Made by a program: the position numbers and the translations under genes. From Acetobacteraceae bacterium (lineage in GTDB: Bacteria > Pseudomonadota > Alphaproteobacteria > Acetobacterales > Acetobacteraceae): a stretch of DNA of 12,235 nucleotides. This document shows positions 7,573 through 12,235 of the stretch, one piece after another (the stretch's first letter is position 1; each line of letters starts with the position of its first letter). The stretch is taken from positions 1 to 12,235 of the forward strand of contig JADGHI010000069.1 of the NCBI GenBank assembly GCA_019689515.1, given 5' to 3'. The notes beneath the pieces are model-generated. The model had not been told where the DNA came from and did not search any database. It worked only from the letters and a program-made list of their open reading frames with translations.

Positions 7573-8804
7573 GCGAATTCTACGACGCGCTGGAGACGCG
7601 GAGCGCCGAGGAGCGCGCGGCGGCGCTGCATGATGTGCTGCCGCGCCAGGTCGCGCACGCCAAGGCGAATGCGCCGCACTATGCGGCGCTGCTCGCGGAT
7701 GTGGACCCGGCGGAGATCACCAGTGTCGCCGCGCTCGCCCGCCTGCCGGTCACGCGCAAGTCGGAGCTGATCGCGCGCCAGGCCGAGGCCCCGCCCTTCG
7801 GCGGCGTGGTGGCGACGCCGATGGCGCGCCTCGCCCGCGTCTTCGCTTCGCCCGGCCCGATCTACGAGCCACAGGGCGACACGCCGGACTACTGGCGCTA
7901 CGCCCGCGCGCTGTTCGCGACCGGCCTGCGCGCCGGCGAGCTGATGCACAACTGCTTCGCCTACCACTTCACGCCCGCGGGCATGATGCTGGAAGGGGGC
8001 GCCCGCGCCCTCGGCTGCCCGGTCTTCCCCGCCGGCACCGGCAACACGGAGATGCAGGCGCGGGCCGCGGCGCATCTCCGCCCGCGCTGCTATTCCGGCA
8101 CGCCGGACTTCCTCAAGACCATCCTGGAGAAGGGCGACGAGCTCGGCCTCGACCTCTCCTCGATCCGCATCGGCCACGTCACTGCCGGCCCCTACCTGCC
8201 GAGCCTGCGCGAGTGGTATGCGGCGCGCGGCCTGACCGTGCTGCAATCCTACGGCACCGCCGATCTCGGCCTGATCGCCTACGAGTCCGAGGCGCGCGAG
8301 GGCATGATCGTGGACGAGGGCGTGGTGGTGGAGATCGTCCGCCCTGGCACCGGCGATCCCGTGCCCGAGGGCGAGGTGGGCGAGGTCGTCGTCACCGCCC
8401 TCAACCCGCACTACCCGCTGATCCGCTTCGCCACCGGCGACCTTTCGGCGGTGCTGCCGGGCACCTCGCCCTGCGGCCGGACCAACATGCGCATCCGCGG
8501 CTGGATGGGCCGCGCCGACCAGGCGACGAAGGTGCGCGGGATGTTCGTCCGCCCGGAACAGGTCGCCGAGATCCTGCGCGCCCATCCCGGCGTGCGGCGC
8601 GCGCGCCTCGTCGTCGCGCTGGAGGGCGAGCGCGACGCGATGACGCTGCGCGCCGAGGCCGCTTCCCCTGATCCCGCGCTCGCCGCTAGCCTCGCGCGCG
8701 CGCTTCAATCGGTGACAAATCTGCGCGGCACGGTGGAGCTGGTGCCGCCCGGCACGCTGCCCAACGACGGCAAGGTGATCGAGGACACGCGCCCCATAGG
8801 GTGA
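7569..8804 (+). CDS. PaaK-like adenylate-forming protein with altered P-loop
   Basis: This 411-aa protein resembles phenylacetate-CoA ligase (PaaK), which joins an aryl acid to CoA through an acyl-adenylate. The middle and C-terminal halves look normal: 'SYGTADLGLIAYE' (227-239, in place of YGxxE), 'PLIRFATGDL' with Thr-Gly-Asp 289-291, 'GRADQATKVRGMFV', and 'NDGKVIED' with Lys402 at the expected catalytic lysine. The ATP P-loop is not normal. Where PaaK has a Ser/Thr/Gly-rich SSGTTGKP, this protein has 'FASPGPIYEPQGD' (92-104). I recall related proteins in similar clusters sharing this SPGPIYEP form, so it may be a subfamily trait rather than damage. GTG 7569 overlaps the livF stop (GTGA), with GGAAG 8 bases upstream. 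It could be a CoA ligase with unusual nucleotide binding, or a protein with another role. Confidence 0.8.
   Translation: MSEFYDALETRSAEERAAALHDVLPRQVAHAKANAPHYAALLADVDPAEITSVAALARLPVTRKSELIARQAEAPPFGGVVATPMARLARVFASPGPIYEPQGDTPDYWRYARALFATGLRAGELMHNCFAYHFTPAGMMLEGGARALGCPVFPAGTGNTEMQARAAAHLRPRCYSGTPDFLKTILEKGDELGLDLSSIRIGHVTAGPYLPSLREWYAARGLTVLQSYGTADLGLIAYESEAREGMIVDEGVVVEIVRPGTGDPVPEGEVGEVVVTALNPHYPLIRFATGDLSAVLPGTSPCGRTNMRIRGWMGRADQATKVRGMFVRPEQVAEILRAHPGVRRARLVVALEGERDAMTLRAEAASPDPALAASLARALQSVTNLRGTVELVPPGTLPNDGKVIEDTRPIG
8798..8804 (+). promoter_or_regulatory. Ribosome-binding sequence favouring ATG 8810
   Basis: AGGGTGA (8798-8804) spans the stop of the PaaK-like gene. Its AGGG core ends 8 bases before ATG 8810. 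The other candidate, GTG 8801, lies inside this stretch, so the ATG is preferred. Confidence 0.45.
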
Positions 8805-8809
8805 CGGCG

Positions 8810-10438
8810 ATGCTTCCGGACGGCGGCAGCTACGAGGAGATTCGCGCCCGTTTCCGCTGGCACATCCCGGCGCGCTACAACATCGGCGTGGACGCCTGCG
8901 ACAAGTGGGCCGATGGCAGCGGCCGCATCGCGCTGATCCACCTCCGCACGGACGGCACGACCGAACGGATCAGCTTCGACGCTCTGAAATCCGCCACCAA
9001 CCGCCTCGCCAACGCGCTGCGCCACCACGGGATCGCGCGCGGCGACCGTGTCGGCGTGCTGCTGCCGCAGGTGCCGGAGGCGGCGATCGCGCATCTCGCG
9101 ATCTACAAGCTCGGCGGGATCGCGGTGCCCCTGTTCCAGCTCTTCGGGGAGCAGGCGCTGGAGTACCGGCTGCGCGATTCGGGCGCCGCGGCGCTCGTCA
9201 CCGATGCGACCGGCCTCGCCAAGCTGACGGCCATCCGTGCCCGCCTGCCCGCCCTGCGCCTGGTGCTGAGCGCCGACGGCGCGGGCGAGGGCGGCGCGCT
9301 CGACCTGCAGGCCGAGATGGCGCGCGCCTCCGACGGCTTCACGCCCGTGGACACCGCGCCCGACGACCCGGCGCTGATCATCTACACCTCCGGCACCACC
9401 GGCGCGCCGAAGGGCGCGCTGCACGCGCACCGCACCCTGCTCGGCCACCTGCCCGGCGTGGAGATGGCGCAGGAGCTGTTCCCGAAGCCGGGCGACCTCT
9501 ACTGGACGCCGGCCGACTGGGCCTGGATCGGCGGCCTGATCGACGTGCTGCTGCCGGCCCTGCATCACGGCGTGCCGGTGCTCGCGCACCGCATGACGAA
9601 ATTCGACCCCGAATTCGCCTTCCGCCTGATGGCCGAGCACGGCGTGCGCAACGCCTTCCTGCCGCCGACGGCGCTCAAGATGCTGCGCGGCGCGGTGCCC
9701 GATCAGCGCCGCTTCGGCCATGCGCTGCGCTCGATCGGCAGCGGCGGCGAGACGCTGGGGGAGGAGCTGCTGGACTGGGGCCGCGCCGCCTTCGGCCTCA
9801 CCATCAACGAGTTCTACGGCCAGACCGAATGCAACATGGTGGTCTCGAGCTGCGCCGGGATCGGCGCGCTGAAGCCCGGCCGCATGGGTCGCGCCGTTCC
9901 GGGCCATGAGGTCGCGATCGTGGACGCTGCCGGGAACGTCGTGCCGCCCGGTACGCTTGGCACCATCGCGATCCGCCGGCCCGATCCGGTGATGTTCCTC
10001 GGATACTGGAACAACGAGGCGGCGACGGCGGCGAAGTTCGCGGGCGACTGGCTGCTCACCGGCGACCAGGGCGTGCAGGACGAGGCGGGGTATTTCCGCT
10101 TCGTCGGCCGCGACGACGACGTGATCACCTCCGCCGGCTACCGCATCGGCCCGGGCGAGGTGGAGGACTGCCTGCTGCGTCACCCCGCGGTCGCGCTCGC
10201 CGCAGTGGTCGGCGTGCCGGACCCGCTGCGCACCGAGCGGGTGAAGGCCTTCCTCGTGCCAGCCGCGGGCGTGACACCGAGCGAGTCGCTGGCGGCGGAG
10301 ATCCAGGAATTCGTGAGGTCGCGCCTCGCTGCGCATCTCTACCCGCGCGAGGTCGAATTCGTGGATTCGCTGCCGATGACCGCGACCGGCAAGGTGATGC
10401 GCGGCGAGTTGCGCCGGCGCGGCGGCGATGGCGGTTGA
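8810..10438 (+). CDS. Acetyl/medium-chain acyl-CoA synthetase-like enzyme
   Basis: This 542-aa adenylate-forming enzyme should convert a carboxylate, ATP and CoA to an acyl-CoA, AMP and pyrophosphate in the cytoplasm. All core motifs are intact: P-loop 'YTSGTTGAPKG' (192-202), 'EFYGQTECN' around 336-340, 'LTGDQG' with Asp419, hinge and CoA-side 'SAGYRIGPGEVE' around 442-445, and 'PMTATGKVMR' with catalytic Lys528. That lysine context is the one acetylated by Pat-type enzymes in several bacteria. The motif style is closest to acetyl-CoA synthetase/ACSM-type enzymes. At 542 aa it is shorter than true acetyl-CoA synthetases (about 650 aa), so a medium-chain or branched or aromatic acid is as likely as acetate. 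ATG 8810 is preferred. GTG 8801, overlapping the previous stop, would add three residues. It is the last gene of the operon. Confidence 0.88.
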   Translation: MLPDGGSYEEIRARFRWHIPARYNIGVDACDKWADGSGRIALIHLRTDGTTERISFDALKSATNRLANALRHHGIARGDRVGVLLPQVPEAAIAHLAIYKLGGIAVPLFQLFGEQALEYRLRDSGAAALVTDATGLAKLTAIRARLPALRLVLSADGAGEGGALDLQAEMARASDGFTPVDTAPDDPALIIYTSGTTGAPKGALHAHRTLLGHLPGVEMAQELFPKPGDLYWTPADWAWIGGLIDVLLPALHHGVPVLAHRMTKFDPEFAFRLMAEHGVRNAFLPPTALKMLRGAVPDQRRFGHALRSIGSGGETLGEELLDWGRAAFGLTINEFYGQTECNMVVSSCAGIGALKPGRMGRAVPGHEVAIVDAAGNVVPPGTLGTIAIRRPDPVMFLGYWNNEAATAAKFAGDWLLTGDQGVQDEAGYFRFVGRDDDVITSAGYRIGPGEVEDCLLRHPAVALAAVVGVPDPLRTERVKAFLVPAAGVTPSESLAAEIQEFVRSRLAAHLYPREVEFVDSLPMTATGKVMRGELRRRGGDGG

Positions 10439-10440
10439 CG

Positions 10441-10466
10441 CCTGCGCCGTTCAGCGGCGCGGCAGG
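10441..10466. terminator. Hairpin between convergent genes, possible bidirectional terminator
   Basis: GCGCCG (10444-10449) pairs with CGGCGC (10455-10460) around the 5-base loop TTCAG. Outer bases can extend the stem by CCTGC (10441-10445) with GCAGG (10462-10466) in an alternative bulged fold. It begins 3 bases after the stop of the + strand operon and covers the stop codon of the - strand gene. No T-run is present on either side. Confidence 0.35.
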
Positions 10467-10915
10467 GCTTCGCGCAGGGGGTGGCGCAGCAGCAGCCCGG
10501 CACGGCGGAACGCGGCGCCGAGATGGATCGCGGTCGGCATGGCCGCATAGACCGTGAGCGGCGGCAACCACCGCAGCAGCGTCGCCAGCGCCTCGCAGCG
10601 CGCCCCGCGCTGGGCGAGGGCGCAGGCGAGCAGCAACCCGGCCTCGTCGGGATGGAGACGCGGGCAGAGCCGGCAGGCGAGGACGGGCGGATGCCCGGTC
10701 CGTGCGAGCGTGCGCAGCAGGGCCTCGATCGGCCCTGCGGCCGCTTCGGCGCCCTCGGCGGCGAGGAGGACGCGCAGGGCGGGAAGGGATGGGGCGCCGC
10801 GGGCGACCTCATGGCTCCAGAGACGGAACGCGTCGGCGAGCAGGCGCTCGGGCGCGGGCAGGTCATCCACGAGGGCGCCCGACCAGGGCCAGGCGGGAAG
10901 GCCGTAGGTTGCCAT
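10451..10915 (-). CDS. Uncharacterised 154-aa protein
   Basis: I do not recognise a named family with certainty. The frame is convincing as a gene: most third codon positions are G or C, it stays open for 154 codons, and it begins just after a plausible promoter. The protein starts 'MATYGLPAWPWSGAL' and is alanine- and leucine-rich and probably helical. It has no signal peptide or clear membrane segment. Four cysteines stand out: a CxxC pair Cys81/Cys84 in 'LACRLCPRL', then Cys98 and Cys107. ATG 10915 is chosen because it fits the promoter at 10946-10974. GGAG (10926-10929) lies 10 bases upstream. A longer frame from 11005 would cover the promoter and adds sequence of no protein-like character. 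The stop lies 12 bases from the convergent operon end. A cysteine-based metal or redox role is possible but unsupported. Confidence 0.65.
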   Translation of the reverse strand: MATYGLPAWPWSGALVDDLPAPERLLADAFRLWSHEVARGAPSLPALRVLLAAEGAEAAAGPIEALLRTLARTGHPPVLACRLCPRLHPDEAGLLLACALAQRGARCEALATLLRWLPPLTVYAAMPTAIHLGAAFRRAGLLLRHPLREALPRR

Positions 10916-10945
10916 GCGGTGGGGACTCCGTGGCTTGGGACCGGC

Positions 10946-10974
10946 ATGATGTCGCGAATGCGAATGAATCGCAA
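10946..10974 (-). promoter_or_regulatory. Possible promoter of the 154-aa gene
   Basis: Read on the - strand, TTGCGA (10974-10969) matches the -35 consensus at 4 of 6 bases. CATCAT (10951-10946) matches the -10 at 4 of 6, with an ideal 17-bp spacer. Transcription would start near 10939, leaving a leader of about 24 nt before ATG 10915. Confidence 0.4.
10954..10972. promoter_or_regulatory. Fur-box-like element overlapping the promoter
   Basis: GCGAATGCGAATGAATCGC has the 6-6-1-6 layout of the classical 19-bp Fur box GATAATGATAATCATTATC and agrees with it at 11 of 19 positions by my count. It also contains the 7-1-7 dyad TGCGAAT-G-AATCGCA. It covers part of the -35 and most of the spacer of the predicted promoter, a position suited to repression. 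GC-rich alphaproteobacteria often have Fur-family sites less AT-rich than the E. coli consensus. Regulation by iron is inferred. Confidence 0.4.
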
Positions 10975-11066
10975 CTACGCCGGTGCCGGCTGGCGATGGC
11001 AGCACGGAGGCGTGCCCTCGGTGGACGCTGCGGCTCCGCGCAAGCAGGTGGGGGGGCCGCGGAGGT

Positions 11067-11400
11067 CGGGTGGCGCACCTCGTCAGCCATCACCCGCGCC
11101 TGGCGCCGGGGCGCCTCCGTGTTGCCTACAGCGTCCAGCGGGGGCAGCCCGTCGAGCAGGTCGGCACGGTCGGTCAGCCAGCCGGCGCGCGATCAGGTGA
11201 ATGACTGGTGCCTCGCCCGTCTCATGGCGCTCAACGTGTCCCTTCGCGCCGACAAGCCGCGCTGCGACCACCAGCGCGCGGTGCAGGGGCAGGCGCGCCA
11301 TGTCCGGATGGCCGATCGGATCGGCGATGCCGAACTCGTCATCGAGAGTGAGGAACATCACACCCTTCGTGCCCCGCGGCCGCTGACGCACCGGCACCCG
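11067..11400 (-). pseudogene. dnaE2: Remnant of error-prone DNA polymerase DnaE2, C-terminal end
   Basis: DnaE2 (ImuC) is the error-prone polymerase of about 1,000-1,100 aa that acts in SOS mutagenesis with ImuA and ImuB. Only a stretch of its C-terminal OB-fold region remains here. On the - strand, from about 11400, the sequence reads 'VRQRPRGTKGVMFLTLDDE', then 'FGIADPIGHPDMARL', then 'RALVVAARLVGAKGHVER' and 'APVIHLIARRLAD'. This follows the family pattern VRQRPG-KGVMF-T-EDETGIAN--VWPD-F--HR, then VIHL-A-RL-D. Near 11176 the similarity moves to another frame, 'LTDRADLLDGLPPLD...ADEVRHP', which resembles the usual 'L-DLS-LL' and 'GDE--H' end, so a frameshift is indicated. No polymerase or PHP domain follows upstream. 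The GIAN-VVW core is also altered ('GIADPIGHP'). It is a decayed fragment, unless sequencing errors explain the frameshift. Confidence 0.65.
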
Positions 11401-11988
11401 GCCGGGCCGCGCAATGCCTCCTCCATCGCTCACAGCCCATCGGCCGCGCGCGGCCGTGCCTGGACCGGCACCAGGACGACCGGCGCGAGACCGGAGCGGG
11501 CCATGCCCGGCGATCACGTATCGGGCTCCGGCGCGATCCGCAGCGCCGGTCCTCCCCACCGCGCTTGCCGCCGGCCCCGGCGCGACTTGCGCGGGTCAGC
11601 ACCAGGGCGCAGAACCCTGCCACTGCGCCGGGATCGGCGGAGAGCGCCTCGTGCAGCCCGGGGCGCACGCCAGGCCGCCTCGGGGCAACGCCGCAGCGGG
11701 CAGCGGGCAGAGCGGTGCCGCCGCCGCCCGCTCCTCCGACACCGCCCGTCCGCCGCCATGCTCAGGCCGCGTGATGTGGGCACGTAGCGGGGCAATCAGG
11801 GCAAGGCGGCCGAGGTCGCGGGGAGGGGAGGGACAGGCATGGAGGCGCCGTAGGTTCGCCGGACGTTCTCATAACCACTTTCCCCCCGGTAGAGGGTGCG
11901 CGCGCAGCCGCATGGCTCGTCCCCAGTCCGCTCAGGACGGCAGCCCTTGATCCGGCGGGGATGCAGACCGACGATCAGCCCATGGTGT
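11401..11988. other. Stretch without a recognisable gene
   Basis: Several overlapping open frames exist on both strands, but none has a protein-like composition, a good start signal or a family motif that I recognise. They are arginine-, alanine- and proline-rich, as expected for chance frames in GC-rich DNA. Part of it (about 11401-11800) may be a further decayed dnaE2-related relic, because it lies upstream of the DnaE2 remnant in the same orientation, but I could not align it. The last 130 bases probably hold the promoter of the cysteine synthase gene. A weak TTGATC (11947-11952) to GACGAT (11970-11975) pair is the best I can offer. No tRNA, IS end or array is seen. Confidence 0.4.
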
Positions 11989-11992
11989 GGAG
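11989..11992 (+). promoter_or_regulatory. Ribosome-binding site favouring the cysK start at 12000
   Basis: GGAG lies 7 bases before ATG 12000. In-frame ATG codons at 11961 and 11982 lack a comparable sequence at a suitable distance and would add residues unlike the family's N-terminus. Confidence 0.5.
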
Positions 11993-11999
11993 CCTCCGC

Positions 12000-12235
12000 A
12001 TGCCCTCGACCCAAGCCGCGACCCCGGCGACTGCCGCCGCCCCCCTCACCAGCAGCGTCGCCGACGGCTTCGCCGGCGCCGTCGGCCATACGCCGCTGAT
12101 CCGCCTGCGCCGCGCCTCCGAGGCGACGGGCTGCGAGATCCTCGGCAAGGCCGAATTCATGCAGCCCGGCGGCAGCGTGAAGGACCGCGCCGCCCTCGGC
12201 ATCATCCAGGCCGCCGAGGCGCGCGGCGCGCTGGT
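12000..12235 (+). CDS. cysK: Cysteine synthase, N-terminal part
   Basis: This is the start of a PLP-dependent O-acetylserine sulfhydrylase, which makes cysteine from O-acetylserine and sulfide in the cytoplasm. The gene runs out of the window after 78 codons. After a variable Ala/Thr-rich leader the protein shows 'GAVGHTPLIRLRRAS' (26-40) and 'ILGKAEFMQPGGSVKDRAA' (47-65). Lys61 in 'GGSVKDR' is the residue that binds PLP as a Schiff base. The 'CEILGKAEF' and 'QPGGSVKDRAALGII' wording is typical of cysteine synthase A from alphaproteobacteria. A cystathionine beta-synthase-like relative cannot be excluded from the N-terminus alone. ATG 12000 is preferred for its GGAG site, with 11961 and 11982 as alternatives. 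It is probably transcribed independently of the operon. Confidence 0.85.
   Translation, partial: MPSTQAATPATAAAPLTSSVADGFAGAVGHTPLIRLRRASEATGCEILGKAEFMQPGGSVKDRAALGIIQAAEARGAL

Noticed and set aside
8705..10336. Open frame of 543 codons on the - strand opposite the last synthetase gene
   Set aside because: It has the same mirror-frame character. The + strand frame carries every motif of the AMP-binding family.
10339..10974. Alternative - strand frame of 211 codons over the 154-aa gene
   Set aside because: It runs into the 3' end of the synthetase gene, is Pro/Arg/Ser-rich, and lacks the codon pattern of the 10451-10915 frame.
10702..11787. Long + strand open frame of 361 codons through the gene-poor region
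   Set aside because: It is Arg/Ala/Pro-rich with no recognisable motif and runs opposite both the 154-aa gene and the DnaE2 remnant.
1..12235. CRISPR array, tRNA or rRNA gene, insertion sequence or phage element
   Set aside because: I looked for spaced repeats, cloverleaf-like segments, transposase motifs and flanking inverted repeats and saw none.

Overview
The window is very GC-rich, with G or C at most third codon positions, and its gene content fits an alphaproteobacterium. A Roseomonas-like member of the Acetobacteraceae is my best guess. That placement rests on protein style and gene order only, not on a marker gene.

Layout. (1) Bases 1-413 hold the 3' end of a glycerophosphodiester phosphodiesterase gene, followed by a terminator-like hairpin. 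(2) A 272-bp gap (414-685) holds a possible sigma70 promoter whose -10 lies in a perfect AT-rich palindrome, then two small hairpins and a strong Shine-Dalgarno sequence. (3) Bases 686-10438 are one tight eight-gene operon on the + strand: livG-type ATPase, long-chain-type acyl-CoA synthetase, livH and livM permeases, periplasmic binding protein, livF-type ATPase, PaaK-like adenylate-forming protein, and an acetyl/medium-chain acyl-CoA synthetase-like enzyme. Genes overlap by 4 bp (ATGA or GTGA) or sit less than 15 bp apart. (4) Convergent to the operon, on the - strand, is a 154-aa protein of unknown function (10451-10915). A possible promoter in front of it is overlapped by a Fur-box-like 6-6-1-6 element. 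(5) Bases 10976-11988 hold no intact gene that I can recognise. They contain a frameshifted remnant of the C-terminal end of error-prone DNA polymerase DnaE2 (- strand). (6) The window ends inside a cysteine synthase (cysK) gene.

How the genes fit together. The operon encodes a complete HAAT-type (branched-chain amino acid/amide family) ABC importer together with three different adenylate-forming proteins. The natural reading is import of an organic acid, possibly aromatic or branched, and its capture as a CoA thioester. The true substrate cannot be read from the sequence. The PaaK-like member is odd because its ATP-binding P-loop is replaced by a different sequence, so its role may not be ordinary CoA ligation.

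The points most worth a second look are the transporter-plus-three-synthetases operon, the PaaK-like protein without a P-loop, the palindromic promoter, the Fur-like site before the unknown 154-aa protein, and the dnaE2 relic.
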